Shown: positions 40,356 through 51,259 of the stretch, piece after piece
Layout: every line of letters starts with the position of its first letter
Position numbering within the stretch: position 1 is the stretch's first letter
DNA from: Rhodoferax sp.
GTDB lineage: Bacteria > Pseudomonadota > Gammaproteobacteria > Burkholderiales > Burkholderiaceae_C
NCBI GenBank assembly: GCA_029865845.1
Contig: JARXAM010000121.1
Coordinates: 19,442 to 83,441, forward strand
Direction: 5' to 3'
DNA length: 64,000 nucleotides
Translations under genes and position numbers: made by a program
The notes under the pieces: generated by a model
The model's database searches: none
What the model was told of the DNA's origin: nothing
Seen by the model: the letters and a program-made list of their open reading frames with translations, nothing else

Positions 40356-41584
40356 AGTTGCCTGTTTTCATAATCTACGCGGAGGACGACGGCGATGGCT
40401 ACGAGGTTGATCAGGATGGCGGAGCCGCCGTAGCTCATGAGGGGCAGGGTCAAGCCCTTGGTGGGCAATGCGCCCAGATTCACCCCCATGTTGATGAAGG
40501 CCTGAAAGCCCATCCACACGCCCACCCCTTGCGCAACCAACCCGGAAAACACGCGGTCCAAGGCAATGGCCTGGCGACCAATGTGCATGATGCGACGGGT
40601 CAGCCACAAGAACAGCCCAATGACCGCGATGACCCCCAGCAGCCCAAACTCCTCGCCGATCACGGCCAGCAAAAAGTCGGTGTGGGCTTCGGGCAGCCAA
40701 TGCAGCTTTTCCACGCTGCCACCCAGGCCGACCCCAAAAATCTCACCACGACCAAATGCGATGAGGGAGTGCGACAACTGATAGCCCTTGCCCATGGAGT
40801 ATTTGTCGTTCCACGGGTCCAGGTAGGCAAAGATGCGCTCCCGCCGCCATTCGGAAAACGCGATCATCAAGGCGAATGCAACCACCATCACAGTGGCGAT
40901 CAGAAAGAACATGCGCGCGTTCACACCGCCCAAAAACAAGATGCCCATGGCAATCACCGCGATCACCAAAAAGGCCCCCATGTCGGGCTCGGCCAGCAGC
41001 AACAGGCCAATCACCGCGACGGCTGCCGCCATCGGTGCCACCGCGCGGAAGAAGTGCTCTTTCACGTCCATTTTTCGCACCATGTAGTCCGAGGCATATA
41101 GCAGCACAGCGAACTTGGCCAGTTCAGAGGGCTGAAAGTTCAATGCCCCCAGCGCGATCCATCGCTTGGCTCCGTTCACGTCACGCCCCACACCCAGCAC
41201 GACCATCAGCAGCACCAACGCCACAATCAGCAGCCAGGGTGCCATACGCTCCCACATGTGCATGGGAATCTGGAACGCCAACAGAGCCATTGCAAACGCG
41301 GCCCCCATCGAAAAAGCATGGCGAACCACAAAATGGCTGTGGTTGTACGCAACGAACTTGGGGTTGTCGGGCATGGCGATGGATGCCGAATACACCATCA
41401 CCAATCCCCACAACAGAAGCGCCACGGTGACCCAGACCAGCGGCTGATCGAAGCCCTTGACCTGTGCTGGCGTCGTGGTGGCCGCAAAGGAACCGCGCCC
41501 ACCCAAGCGCACAGGCAGCACACCGGCCGCGTCGGGCGCTTGGGGTGCCCACCATGCGGCGAACATGTTGCCCAAGCGCTTCAT
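40334..41584 (-). CDS. ftsW: Peptidoglycan glycosyltransferase / cell division protein FtsW
   Basis: SEDS family; [68 protein letters not shown]. Confidence 0.95.
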   Translation of the reverse strand: MKRLGNMFAAWWAPQAPDAAGVLPVRLGGRGSFAATTTPAQVKGFDQPLVWVTVALLLWGLVMVYSASIAMPDNPKFVAYNHSHFVVRHAFSMGAAFAMALLAFQIPMHMWERMAPWLLIVALVLLMVVLGVGRDVNGAKRWIALGALNFQPSELAKFAVLLYASDYMVRKMDVKEHFFRAVAPMAAAVAVIGLLLLAEPDMGAFLVIAVIAMGILFLGGVNARMFFLIATVMVVAFALMIAFSEWRRERIFAYLDPWNDKYSMGKGYQLSHSLIAFGRGEIFGVGLGGSVEKLHWLPEAHTDFLLAVIGEEFGLLGVIAVIGLFLWLTRRIMHIGRQAIALDRVFSGLVAQGVGVWMGFQAFINMGVNLGALPTKGLTLPLMSYGGSAILINLVAIAVVLRVDYENRQLMHGGRV

Positions 41585-43464
41585 GGGGCTTGCTCCAGTT
41601 CAGTGCCGTGCGACAGGGCCAGCTCTTTGACCGCCTCGCAAAACACCTGTGCACGGTGCTCGTAGTGCTTGAACATGTCAAAGCTGGCGCAGGCCGGCGA
41701 CATGAGCACCGCGTCGCCCGCATGGGCGTGCCCATGCGCTATCACTACGGCGGCGCCCATGCTGTCTGCATCCACCATGGGAACGCCGGTGGGCACCAGG
41801 GCGGCGCGGATCAAGGGGGCGTCGCGCCCGATCAGCACCACCGTGCGGGCATAGCGCGCAACCGGTGCAGCCAAGGGTGCGAAGTCTTGGCCTTTGCCAT
41901 CGCCCCCCAAAATCAGCACGATGCGGCGGTCTGCCCCCAGACCCAGTAACGCAGCCACCGTGGCGCCGACATTGGTGCCCTTGCTGTCGTCAAAGAACTC
42001 GACGCCGTGGACGATCCCAATGGGCTCGACGCGGTGCGGCTCGCCACGGTATTCGCGCAAGCCATACAAAATGGGGGCCAACGCGCAACCGGCACAGGCA
42101 CACAAAGCCAGCGCGGCCAGCGCATTGCTGGCGTTGTGCCGCCCACGGATACGCAGTGCATCTGCGGGCATCAGGCGCTGAATGTGGATGTCTTCCTCCT
42201 CATCCTTGCGGCGCTTGCGGGTTTCGTCCGACTCCAGGGCGCGCACCAGCCAGACCATGCCGTTGACCTCTTCGATGCCAAAGTCGCCGGGGCGTTTGGG
42301 CATATCGGTGCCAAAGGAGATGTAGGGGCGCTCTTGCGGTTTTTGCAGGCGCATGCGGACCGGCTCGGGGCGCATGGCCATGACAGTCGCGTCTTCCCGG
42401 TTCAGCACCATCATGCCGCGCTGTCCAAAGATGCGGGCCTTGGCAGCGGCATAGGCGGGCATGCTGCCGTGCCAGTCGAGGTGGTCTTGCGACACATTGA
42501 GAACCACAGCCGCGCTGGGTTCAAAGCCTTCTGCGGCGTCCAACTGAAAGCTGGAGAGTTCCAACACCCACACTTCGGGCAGTGTGTCGGCGTGCAAATG
42601 CTGTGTCAGCGTGTCCAGCAGCGTGGGGCCGATGTTGCCAGCCACGGCCACCGTCTTGCCAGCATGCGCGATCAATTGCCCGGTGAGCGACGTGACGGTG
42701 GTTTTGCCATTGGTGCCGGTGATGGCCAACACCGCCGGATGGTAGCCGCGCGCGGCGCGCAGCGATGCCAGTGCCATGGCATATAAGCCCAACTCTCCAC
42801 TCACAAAAATGCCTTGTGCCTTCGCAGCATCCACCACAGGCGCAATGTCCTTCGGACTCAAGCCGGGCGAGCGAACCACCGCGTGCAGGCCTTGGCCTTC
42901 CACCAGCGATGCGGCAAACGCCCCAGATACAAACCGCACCTGGGGCAGTGCGCGCTGCAGCTCTGCCAATTGGGGTGGCGTCTGCCGGGTATCGGCGACC
43001 GTGACCTGCGCAGCCCCCGTCAACACACACCAACGCGCCATTGCCAGGCCCGACACACCCAAGCCCAACACCAGCACGTGCTGACCCGCCAGCGGTGCAA
43101 AGACCTGCGCGGGGGCCGGTGCCGCGTCGGTGCCAGCCGCAGGCTCCGCATCTAGCGCGCGAGGCCCGCTGGCGACCGCATGCACAAGGTCTGCCGCCTC
43201 CGATTTTTCGGCCTGGTTTTCCGCAAAGATACGCGCCACAAACGCCGCCGCGTCCTGGGCCGCCGTGAGCGTAGTGGGCAGTGGTTTGGGGCCTGCCGTC
43301 GCAGGCGCAGCGCTCGGGGCCTGGGGCATAAGCGCTTGCGGTACGTCGCTGGCGGCCACTTCTGGCAGCACACGGTCTGCCGAAGGGACGTGTTGCGCCC
43401 CACCGGCGGCGATGTCCGGTGTGTGCAGGGGTTCAGTGAAGGGCTGCGGCTCGGGCGTGGTCAT
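41581..43464 (-). CDS. murD: UDP-N-acetylmuramoylalanine--D-glutamate ligase with ~125-aa N-terminal extension
   Basis: Core [18 protein letters not shown]...[19 protein letters not shown]...[18 protein letters not shown]; start codon overlaps the mraY stop. Confidence 0.95.
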   Translation of the reverse strand: MTTPEPQPFTEPLHTPDIAAGGAQHVPSADRVLPEVAASDVPQALMPQAPSAAPATAGPKPLPTTLTAAQDAAAFVARIFAENQAEKSEAADLVHAVASGPRALDAEPAAGTDAAPAPAQVFAPLAGQHVLVLGLGVSGLAMARWCVLTGAAQVTVADTRQTPPQLAELQRALPQVRFVSGAFAASLVEGQGLHAVVRSPGLSPKDIAPVVDAAKAQGIFVSGELGLYAMALASLRAARGYHPAVLAITGTNGKTTVTSLTGQLIAHAGKTVAVAGNIGPTLLDTLTQHLHADTLPEVWVLELSSFQLDAAEGFEPSAAVVLNVSQDHLDWHGSMPAYAAAKARIFGQRGMMVLNREDATVMAMRPEPVRMRLQKPQERPYISFGTDMPKRPGDFGIEEVNGMVWLVRALESDETRKRRKDEEEDIHIQRLMPADALRIRGRHNASNALAALALCACAGCALAPILYGLREYRGEPHRVEPIGIVHGVEFFDDSKGTNVGATVAALLGLGADRRIVLILGGDGKGQDFAPLAAPVARYARTVVLIGRDAPLIRAALVPTGVPMVDADSMGAAVVIAHGHAHAGDAVLMSPACASFDMFKHYEHRAQVFCEAVKELALSHGTELEQAP

Positions 43465-44639
43465 CGCAATTTGAGGGTAGAGAGGCCCACCAGACAGAGC
43501 AGCATGGTGATGATCCAGAAACGAACCACGACCTGGGTTTCCTTCCAGCCGGATTTCTCAAAGTGGTGGTGCAGTGGGGCCATCTTGAGCAGACGGCGGC
43601 CTTCGCCATATTTTTTTCTGGTGTACTTGAACCAGGTAACTTGCAACATGACCGACAGGGCCTCGGCCACAAAAATGCCGCCCATGATGGCCAGCACGAT
43701 TTCCTGGCGCACGATAACGGCGATGGTGCCCAGTGCCCCACCCAGTGCCAACGCGCCGACATCTCCCATGAATACTTGGGCCGGGTGGGTGTTGAACCAC
43801 AAAAATGCCAGCCCCGCGCCAGCCATGGCCGAGCAAAATATCAGCAGCTCGCCGGCCCCCGGAATATGCGGAAAGAACAGGTATTTGGAAAACACCGCAC
43901 TGCCCGTGACATAGGCAAACACGCCCAGTGCAGAGCCCACCATGACCACCGGCATGATGGCTAAGCCGTCCAGGCCGTCAGTGAGGTTCACCGCATTGCT
44001 GGAACCCACAATGACGAGGTAGGTCATGAGCACAAAACCCAACACGCCCAGGGGGTAGCTCACTTCTTTGATGAAGGGCAACAGCAAGCCGGCCTTAGGC
44101 GGCAGGTTCACATCAAAGCCCGAACGCACCCAGTTGTAGAACAACTCCAGCACCCGCAGGTTGGAACTCTCGGAGATACTAAACACCAGATACAGCGCGG
44201 CCAAAAGGCCGATCAGGCTTTGCCAAAAATACTTTTCCCGCGAGCGCATGCCCTCGGGGTCTTTGTGCACCACCTTGCGCCAGTCATCGACCCAGCCTAT
44301 AGCGCCGAAGCCCAGCGTGACGACCAGCACGATCCAGATGAAGCGGTTGGACCAATCCGCCCACAACAAGGTGGAGGTGGCGATGCACAGCAGAATCAGC
44401 ACGCCCCCCATGGTGGGTGTGCCGCTTTTGGCCAAATGGGTTTCCATGCCGTAGCCGCGAATCGGCTGTCCGATTTTCAGGGCTCGCAAACGTCGGATCA
44501 CGGCGGGGCCAGCCAGCAGGCCAATCAGCAAGGCGGTGAGCGCTGCCATTACGGCGCGAAACGTGAGGTACTGGAATACACGAAACACCCCGAACTCGGG
44601 CGACAAACTTTGTAGCCATTGGGCCAGGCTTAACAGCAT
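43461..44639 (-). CDS. mraY: Phospho-N-acetylmuramoyl-pentapeptide-transferase
   Basis: [48 protein letters not shown]. Confidence 0.97.
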   Translation of the reverse strand: MLLSLAQWLQSLSPEFGVFRVFQYLTFRAVMAALTALLIGLLAGPAVIRRLRALKIGQPIRGYGMETHLAKSGTPTMGGVLILLCIATSTLLWADWSNRFIWIVLVVTLGFGAIGWVDDWRKVVHKDPEGMRSREKYFWQSLIGLLAALYLVFSISESSNLRVLELFYNWVRSGFDVNLPPKAGLLLPFIKEVSYPLGVLGFVLMTYLVIVGSSNAVNLTDGLDGLAIMPVVMVGSALGVFAYVTGSAVFSKYLFFPHIPGAGELLIFCSAMAGAGLAFLWFNTHPAQVFMGDVGALALGGALGTIAVIVRQEIVLAIMGGIFVAEALSVMLQVTWFKYTRKKYGEGRRLLKMAPLHHHFEKSGWKETQVVVRFWIITMLLCLVGLSTLKLR

Positions 44640-44657
44640 GAAACTTCTCCAAACAAT

Positions 44658-46070
44658 TTAGGCATGACCCACCTCCTCGTACGCGGGGCCAGCCGACAGG
44701 GCTTGCACCACACGCTCCATGCGCATAAAGCGCGAGCCTTTCACCAACACACTGGCCACGGCAGGCGCCAGCGTGAGTGCGGCCTCGCTCAGGTCTGCAA
44801 CGTCCTTGAAGTGGCGGGCTCCCGGCATTTCGTGCACCGCATGGGCACTGGCCTCACCTAGCGCCAACAGGTGGTCAATGCCCGCTTCGCGTGCGTAGCG
44901 CCCGGCTTCGGCATGGAAGGCGGGGCCTTGCTCACCCACTTCGCCCATGTCGCCCATAACCAGCATGCGGGGCCCTGGCAAATCAGCCAACACGTCAATG
45001 GCCGCGCGCATGGAGTCCGGGTTGGCGTTATAGGTGTCGTCCACCAAGGTGAAGTTGCGCCCGCCCTGGCGAACCTGGTGGGCACGGCAGCGGCCCTTGA
45101 CGGGCACAAAGGCATCCAACCCACGCGCCACTGTCGCTACGGGCACACCTGCGGCCAGCGCACAGGCGACGGCGGCCAACGAGTTTTTGACGTTGTGGCG
45201 ACCAGCAATGCACAAGCGGTAACGCAACTCGCCCCGTGAGGTGCCGGCCACCACGTGCCAGGCACCATCGTGCCAAGCGGCGCTGCGCACCACACAGTCC
45301 GCACCAGTATCACGGCCGGTAAATGTCATCTGGGTGCGACCGGCAGACAGCGTGTGCCAGACATTGGCGTAGTCGTCATCCGCTGGGAACACGGCACTTC
45401 CGTCTGCCTGCAACGACGCCAACACGCTGCCGTTTTCTTGTGCCACGGCGGCGATGGTGTGCATGAATTCCAGGTGCTCACGCTGCGCGTTGTTTACCAA
45501 GGCCACCGTGGGCTGGGCCATGCCCGCAAGGACGGCGATTTCGCCAGGATGGTTCATGCCCAACTCGACCACGGCAATGCGGTGTTGCTGGCGCATGCGC
45601 AACAGCGTCAACGGCACACCAATGTCGTTGTTGAAGTTGCCCACCGTGGCCAGGGCTGCACCATCAGGTGCATGCGCATGCAAGATGCTAGCGAGCATTT
45701 GGGTCACGGTGGTCTTGCCGTTGCTGCCCGTCACGGCGATCACAGGCAGGTTAAATTGGGCGCGCCAGCCGGTGGCCAATGCGGCCAATGCCTGCTTGCT
45801 GTGTGCCACTTCGATACGCGGCAACCCGACGGGGTAGGCGCTTGCAGACAAGCCGCCATGGCATAACACGGCGGCCGCGCCTTTGGACTGCGCCTCGTGC
45901 AACATGTCGTTGGCATCGAAGCGTTCGCCCTGGAGGGCGACAAACAGGTCACCGGCCTCGATCGTGCGGGTATCGGTGTGCACGCGGTGGACGGGTGTTG
46001 CCGCATCCCCCACCAAGGTGGCCCCGTTCAGCCACTGCATGGCGTGGCCCAGGTTCATCATGGCGCTCAT
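44658..46070 (-). CDS. murF: UDP-N-acetylmuramoyl-tripeptide--D-alanyl-D-alanine ligase
   Basis: VTGSNGKTTVTQMLASIL; VDDTYNANPDSMRAAIDVLADLPGPRMLVMGDMGEVGEQG. Confidence 0.96.
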   Translation of the reverse strand: MSAMMNLGHAMQWLNGATLVGDAATPVHRVHTDTRTIEAGDLFVALQGERFDANDMLHEAQSKGAAAVLCHGGLSASAYPVGLPRIEVAHSKQALAALATGWRAQFNLPVIAVTGSNGKTTVTQMLASILHAHAPDGAALATVGNFNNDIGVPLTLLRMRQQHRIAVVELGMNHPGEIAVLAGMAQPTVALVNNAQREHLEFMHTIAAVAQENGSVLASLQADGSAVFPADDDYANVWHTLSAGRTQMTFTGRDTGADCVVRSAAWHDGAWHVVAGTSRGELRYRLCIAGRHNVKNSLAAVACALAAGVPVATVARGLDAFVPVKGRCRAHQVRQGGRNFTLVDDTYNANPDSMRAAIDVLADLPGPRMLVMGDMGEVGEQGPAFHAEAGRYAREAGIDHLLALGEASAHAVHEMPGARHFKDVADLSEAALTLAPAVASVLVKGSRFMRMERVVQALSAGPAYEEVGHA

Positions 46071-47566
46071 GGCTGCGACTCCCCGGTGGCAACGCGCAAA
46101 GCCAAGGCGGCTTGTGCGTGGGCCATGTCAGAAAACGGGGTCTTTACACCGGCCACGTCTTGGGTATCTTCGTGACCCTTGCCTGCCAACAAGACGACAT
46201 CGTTGGCATCCGCCGTACCAATTGCATCGGCAATGGCCACGGCGCGATCTACCTGCACATTGACATGCGGGCACTCCACCAGGCCCAATAAAATTTGCGC
46301 AACGATGGCCTCGGGCTTTTCGCTGCGCGGGTTGTCGCTGGTCACGACGATGCGGTCGGATTGGGCTGCGGCCACGGCCCCCATCAAGGGGCGCTTGGAT
46401 GCATCTCGGTCGCCACCACAGCCAAACACACACCAAAGGCGGCCACCCCGTGCATGGGCAACTGGCCGCAACGCACGCAGGGCCTGCGCCAACGCATCGG
46501 GCGTGTGGGCGTAATCAACCGCCACCAAGGGTGCGTCCACTCCACCCACACACTCCATACGGCCCGGAACCGGTAGCAAGGTGGTGCAGGCGTGTACGGC
46601 AGAGGACAGGTCTATGCCCAGGCTGCGCATGGCTGCAATCACGCCCAGCAAGTTGGATACGTTGTAGCTGCCGATGACCTGTGACTGCAGGCGCACCGAC
46701 TGCGCACCTTCGACCACATCGAATGCCAGCCCGTGCGCGGCGTGGGTCACCGCGCGGGCCACCAGACGCGCATCACGCTGCACGGCAACCGTCCAGACAT
46801 CCATCGCGGTGGTCGCAAGCTCCGCTGCCAGCTCGACGCCCTTGGCGTCATCCACGTTCACCACGGCAGCCTTTAAACCGTCCCACGAGAAAAGGGCACG
46901 CTTGGCGGCCCAGTACGCAGCCATGCCGCCGTGGTAGTCCAAGTGGTCTTGGGTGAAATTGGTGAAGATCGCGGTGTGAATGAGCGTGCCGCTCATGCGC
47001 TGTTCCTCAATACCAATGGAGGACGCTTCGATCGCGCAGGCCTTGAGGCCTTGGTCCACAAAAGAGCGCAGGGTCTTTTGCAGGAGCACCGGGTCGGGAG
47101 TGGTAAATCCAGTGGCTTTGAGCGACGGGGGACGCCCCACGCCCAAGGTTCCGATGACACCACATGGCATGGCCTGTGCGCCTTGCACCTGGCCCAGTGC
47201 CTGCGCCAACCACCAGGCGGTGCTGGTTTTGCCATTGGTGCCGGTGACGGCCATCAGCGCCAACGCGCGCGACGGCATACCGTAAAACGCGGCAGCAATG
47301 GGCCCCGAGCCCGCCTTGAGACCCGCGTAAGTGCCGATGCAATCCGAGTCCAACGCAAAGGCCTCAGCGCCAGACTGCTCAACCAAACATGCCGCGGCAC
47401 CTTGGGCCAGGGCGGGTGCGACAAAGCGCCTTGGATCGGTCGCGACACCGGGCCAGGCAATGAAGGCGTCTGCGCCCGTGACCTTGCGGCTGTCCGTGGT
47501 CAGGCCTTGCACGCCACGGCGACGTAGCCATTCGACTGCTTGTTGGGGCGTATTGAAGGAGGCCAT
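46067..47566 (-). CDS. murE: UDP-N-acetylmuramoyl-L-alanyl-D-glutamate--2,6-diaminopimelate ligase
   Basis: VTGTNGKTSTAWWLAQAL; VDYAHTPDALAQALRALRP; SDNPRSEKPEAI (DNPR meso-DAP motif). Confidence 0.96.
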   Translation of the reverse strand: MASFNTPQQAVEWLRRRGVQGLTTDSRKVTGADAFIAWPGVATDPRRFVAPALAQGAAACLVEQSGAEAFALDSDCIGTYAGLKAGSGPIAAAFYGMPSRALALMAVTGTNGKTSTAWWLAQALGQVQGAQAMPCGVIGTLGVGRPPSLKATGFTTPDPVLLQKTLRSFVDQGLKACAIEASSIGIEEQRMSGTLIHTAIFTNFTQDHLDYHGGMAAYWAAKRALFSWDGLKAAVVNVDDAKGVELAAELATTAMDVWTVAVQRDARLVARAVTHAAHGLAFDVVEGAQSVRLQSQVIGSYNVSNLLGVIAAMRSLGIDLSSAVHACTTLLPVPGRMECVGGVDAPLVAVDYAHTPDALAQALRALRPVAHARGGRLWCVFGCGGDRDASKRPLMGAVAAAQSDRIVVTSDNPRSEKPEAIVAQILLGLVECPHVNVQVDRAVAIADAIGTADANDVVLLAGKGHEDTQDVAGVKTPFSDMAHAQAALALRVATGESQP

Positions 47567-49311
47567 CAGAAGCTCTCCTCCACCGCATCGGCCACGATAT
47601 GTGGCTGCACCGCCATGTCGGGTTGAACGCCCAGCATGCGCAGAGTTTGTTGGACGGTTTCGCTAAACACGGGGGCAGCCACTTCACCGCCGTAATACTT
47701 GCCCGCACTGGGTTCATCGACCATGACGCCCACAATAATGCGCGGCTGCTCAATGGGTGCCATGCCCACAAACCAACTACGGTACTTGCGATTGCCATCG
47801 CTGCCGTAGCCTTTGCCAATTTGCTTGTACGCCGTGCCCGACTTGCCGCCCACCGAGTACCCAATGGTCTGGGCCTTGGGCGCTGTACCACCGGGGCCAG
47901 CCGCCATTTTCAGCATGTGGCGGACCTTGGCGGCCGTCTGCTCGGAAAACACCGGTACGCCCACTGCGGGCTGGCCGGTTTTCAACAAGGTGGCGGGGAT
48001 GATCTGTCCGCCATGCGAAAACACGGTATAGGAGCGCACCATTTGGAACAAGGATGCTGACATGCCGTAGCCATACGAAATGGTGGCCTGCTCAATGGGC
48101 CGCCACGTCTTGTAGGGGCGCAAGCGCCCTGACACCACCCCTGGAAACTCGATCTGCGGCTTCTGCCCAAAGCCGGCTTGTGAAAAGGTTTGCCACATCT
48201 CGCTGGCGGGCATTTGCATGGCGAGCTTGGTGGTGCCCACGTTACTCGATACCTGGATCACCTGCTCCACCGTCAAGGCCCCATGGGGATGCGCGTCCCG
48301 TATGGTGGCACCTGTGATGGTGACGGTGCCGGGCGCTGTGTCGATGACCGTAGAGGGTTTGACGCGGCCTGTTTCCAACGCCAGCCCCACGGTAAACGGC
48401 TTCATCACCGATCCAGGCTCAAACGTGTCGGTCAGCGCGCGGTTGCGTAACTGTTCGCCCGTGAGGTTTTGGCGTTTGTCTGGCACGTAGCTGGGGTAGT
48501 TGGCCAGAGCCAACACTTCCCCCGTGATCGCGTCCAAGACCACCACGCTGCCGGCTTTCGCTTTGTGGGTCTGCACGGCATCGCGCAGCTTCTGGTAGGC
48601 AAAGAACTGCACTTTGCTGTCGATGCTGAGTTGCAAGTCGCGCCCCGGCACCGGCGGCACCATCTCGCCCACATCTTCCACGGCGCGACCCAGCCGGTCT
48701 TTGATCACATGGCGCATGCCAGGCCGCCCCAGCAGCGCTTTGTTGAACATCAGCTCCACGCCCTCTTGCCCGTTGTCTTCCACGTTGGTAAAGCCAACAA
48801 TGTGTGCGGCGGCCTCGCCTTCGGGGTACTGGCGCTTGTACTCCTTGCGCTGGTAGATGCCTTTGATGTTCATCTCGGCTATTTTTTTGGCAACGTCTGC
48901 GTTGACCTGGCGCTTGATCCAGACGAAGGACTTGTCCTCGTCTTGCAGCTTGCGAGAAATGTCCGCCGCTGGCATGTCCAACAACGCTGCCAAGCGCGCC
49001 AGTTGCCCATCTTCAAGCGAGACATCCTCCGGGATTGCCCAGACGCTGGGAGCAGGGACGCTGGAGCCCAAAATCAGGCCGTTGCGATCCAGAATGCGAC
49101 CGCGGTCGGCGGGTAAATCGATAGTGCGCGCAAAACGCACTTCACCCTGGCGTTGGAAAAAGTCGTTCGCATAGACCTGGATGTAGGCAGCACGCGCCAC
49201 CAGCCCGGTGAATCCGAGGGCAATCGCACCCACCACAAATTTGCTGCGCCACACCGGGGTGCGGCTGGCCAGCAAAGGACTGGAGGTGTACTGAATGCCC
49301 CGGCGTGTCAC
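47566..49311 (-). CDS. ftsI: Peptidoglycan D,D-transpeptidase FtsI (PBP3), GTG start
   Basis: RGRILDRNGLILGSS; FEPGSVMKPFTV (SxxK); SSNVGTTKLA; GGKSGTAYK; start overlaps the ftsL stop. Confidence 0.95.
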   Translation of the reverse strand: MTRRGIQYTSSPLLASRTPVWRSKFVVGAIALGFTGLVARAAYIQVYANDFFQRQGEVRFARTIDLPADRGRILDRNGLILGSSVPAPSVWAIPEDVSLEDGQLARLAALLDMPAADISRKLQDEDKSFVWIKRQVNADVAKKIAEMNIKGIYQRKEYKRQYPEGEAAAHIVGFTNVEDNGQEGVELMFNKALLGRPGMRHVIKDRLGRAVEDVGEMVPPVPGRDLQLSIDSKVQFFAYQKLRDAVQTHKAKAGSVVVLDAITGEVLALANYPSYVPDKRQNLTGEQLRNRALTDTFEPGSVMKPFTVGLALETGRVKPSTVIDTAPGTVTITGATIRDAHPHGALTVEQVIQVSSNVGTTKLAMQMPASEMWQTFSQAGFGQKPQIEFPGVVSGRLRPYKTWRPIEQATISYGYGMSASLFQMVRSYTVFSHGGQIIPATLLKTGQPAVGVPVFSEQTAAKVRHMLKMAAGPGGTAPKAQTIGYSVGGKSGTAYKQIGKGYGSDGNRKYRSWFVGMAPIEQPRIIVGVMVDEPSAGKYYGGEVAAPVFSETVQQTLRMLGVQPDMAVQPHIVADAVEESF

Positions 49312-49628
49312 TGGGCGCCTTTCGTTGCCGTCGCGGCACCGGCGGCAACACCCACCTGCTGCTGTGCGCTGTACGTTACGTAATGCGTAATCGCTGGTGT
49401 CACCTGGCGCATGTGCAGCTTTTCGCGGGCGAGCTGCTCCACCCGCGCCGAGGTCGCCTGCGCCCGCTTGGCGACCTGCAAACGACCGAACTCGGTGTCC
49501 AGACGCCGAGCGTCGGTACGCGCCTTGTCCAACTCTGTGAACAGGCGACGCGATTCGTACTGAACCCCGACCAGGTACAGGGCGCTGATGACCACCGCCG
49601 CTAACAACACAAGGTTCACGCGCATCAC
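49308..49628 (-). CDS. ftsL: Cell division protein FtsL
   Basis: Short single-TM coiled-coil ORF between rsmH and ftsI. Confidence 0.92.
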   Translation of the reverse strand: MMRVNLVLLAAVVISALYLVGVQYESRRLFTELDKARTDARRLDTEFGRLQVAKRAQATSARVEQLAREKLHMRQVTPAITHYVTYSAQQQVGVAAGAATATKGAQ

Positions 49629-50560
49629 GCTGGCATCCTTTGCGCGACACGCAAAATAGCGCTCCGTGCGCGAGGGTTAGCTGCCACCTCTTGCGCACTC
49701 GGCTTGATGCGGGCCAGCGCTTTGAGCTGCATGACCTGGGGCGCAGCGAACGGCGCGCGGCGGTCATACACCTCTTTGGAGTGCTTGGTGATGAATTGCT
49801 TGACGATGCGGTCTTCCAGCGAGTGAAAGCTGATCACCGCCAGCCGCCCGCCCGGCTGCAACACGTCCAGACTGGCGTCTAATGCTTGTTGCAGCTCCTC
49901 AAGCTCGGCGTTGATGAAAATCCGAAAAGCCTGAAATGTGCGCGTTGCAGGGTTCTGGCCCGGCTCGCGGGTTTTGACCGTATCAGCCACGAGTTGGGCC
50001 AACTCGGAGGTGGATGCAATTGGGCCCCGTTCCTGTCGGCGCGCAACAATCGCCTTTGCAATAGACCCAGCAAACCGTTCTTCACCGTATTCACGTATCA
50101 CCTCCGCGATTTGATTGATTTCGGCTGTCGCCAGCCACTGGGCCACACTCTCACCACGCGTCGTATCCATACGCATGTCTAAAGGACCGTCGAACCGAAA
50201 GCTAAACCCGCGCTCGGGGCTGTCAATCTGGGGGGAGCTGACACCGAGGTCCATCAACACGCCTCCCACACTGGCAGGCGACAACACACCAAGGTTCGAA
50301 AAACCCTCGTGGCGTATGGAAAATCGGGGATCTGTGATCTGAGTGGCTTGGGCTACGGCCTCAGGATCACGGTCAAAAGCAATCAAGCGACCGGACGCAT
50401 CCAGACGCGACAGAATGCTGCGCGAATGTCCACCGCGTCCAAACGTGGCGTCCACATACGTGGCATGCGCCGCCGCTTCAAAAGGGGCACCGCCATCACT
50501 GAACAAGGCATCAACCGCTTCGTTCAACAATACGGTGGTATGGGTCCGAGGAGCTTCCAC
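49625..50560 (-). CDS. rsmH: 16S rRNA (cytosine1402-N4)-methyltransferase
   Basis: [60 protein letters not shown]. Confidence 0.97.
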   Translation of the reverse strand: MEAPRTHTTVLLNEAVDALFSDGGAPFEAAAHATYVDATFGRGGHSRSILSRLDASGRLIAFDRDPEAVAQATQITDPRFSIRHEGFSNLGVLSPASVGGVLMDLGVSSPQIDSPERGFSFRFDGPLDMRMDTTRGESVAQWLATAEINQIAEVIREYGEERFAGSIAKAIVARRQERGPIASTSELAQLVADTVKTREPGQNPATRTFQAFRIFINAELEELQQALDASLDVLQPGGRLAVISFHSLEDRIVKQFITKHSKEVYDRRAPFAAPQVMQLKALARIKPSAQEVAANPRARSAILRVAQRMPA

Positions 50561-50569
50561 CGTGCCGCC

Positions 50570-50998
50570 TTAAAAAGAAAAATCCTTGAAGACATCGGGC
50601 ATCTCACCCTGCATCGCCTTCGCTTCTTGCGCATCGTAGGTGGCCTTGTCCCACAACTCAAAGTGGTTGCCCATGCCCAAAAGGATGGTGTCTTTGGCAA
50701 TGCCAGCCGATTCGCGCAGCTCGGGAGAAATCAACACGCGCCCCGTTCCGTCCATCTCCACATCCATGGCGTTGCCCAAAAAGATCCGCTTCCACCACTG
50801 GGCGGACATGGGCAAAGCAGCAATGCGTTCACGAAACTTCTCCCATTCCGTACGGGGGAACACCATCAGGCAGCCGTGCGGGTGCTTGGTGATGGTGAGC
50901 TGCCCCGCAGCCGTCGCGCTCAGGACGTCACGATGCCGCGTCGGCACCGACAGGCGACCCTTGGCATCAAGACTGAGAGACGAAGCCCCTTGGAACAC
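50570..50998 (-). CDS. mraZ: Transcriptional regulator MraZ
   Basis: [44 protein letters not shown]. Confidence 0.96.
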   Translation of the reverse strand: MFQGASSLSLDAKGRLSVPTRHRDVLSATAAGQLTITKHPHGCLMVFPRTEWEKFRERIAALPMSAQWWKRIFLGNAMDVEMDGTGRVLISPELRESAGIAKDTILLGMGNHFELWDKATYDAQEAKAMQGEMPDVFKDFSF

Positions 50999-51041
50999 GA
51001 AGAAACACCTTTTTGCTGCAGAAGTGTTGCGTTAGCGACTT

Positions 51042-51081
51042 GGTGGCACTTTTCACCACAAAATTGCACTTTTTTGCACTG
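51042..51081 (-). promoter_or_regulatory. Putative MraZ operator: four 10-bp-phased GTG repeats
   Basis: Minus strand CAGTGCAAAA|AAGTGCAATT|TTGTGGTGAA|AAGTGCCACC, 44-83 bp upstream of the mraZ start. Confidence 0.65.
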
Positions 51082-51259
51082 TAGCAGCAAATGCCAGCTT
51101 CGCAAGGGGCCTCGCGTGAAAATTTTCCAATGAAATCAACGACTTAGAAAGATTTTGAAAGGTAGCCAGACCTCAAAAAACCGTTCTAAATTAAGCACTT
51201 AGCGATGTCTATGAATGTGATTCTTGAGGTAATCGTCATCAGTGTGCCAGCAGGCACGC

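Noticed and set aside
47566-49767. 733-aa version of ftsI
   Set aside because: The first ~150 codons overlap ftsL and rsmH in another frame; the GTG at 49311 overlapping the ftsL stop is the sensible start.
37757-50998. dcw cluster gene order as something unusual
   Set aside because: mraZ-rsmH-ftsL-ftsI-murE-murF-mraY-murD-ftsW-murG-murC-ddlB-ftsQ-ftsA-ftsZ-lpxC is the standard order; only the junction features listed are notable.
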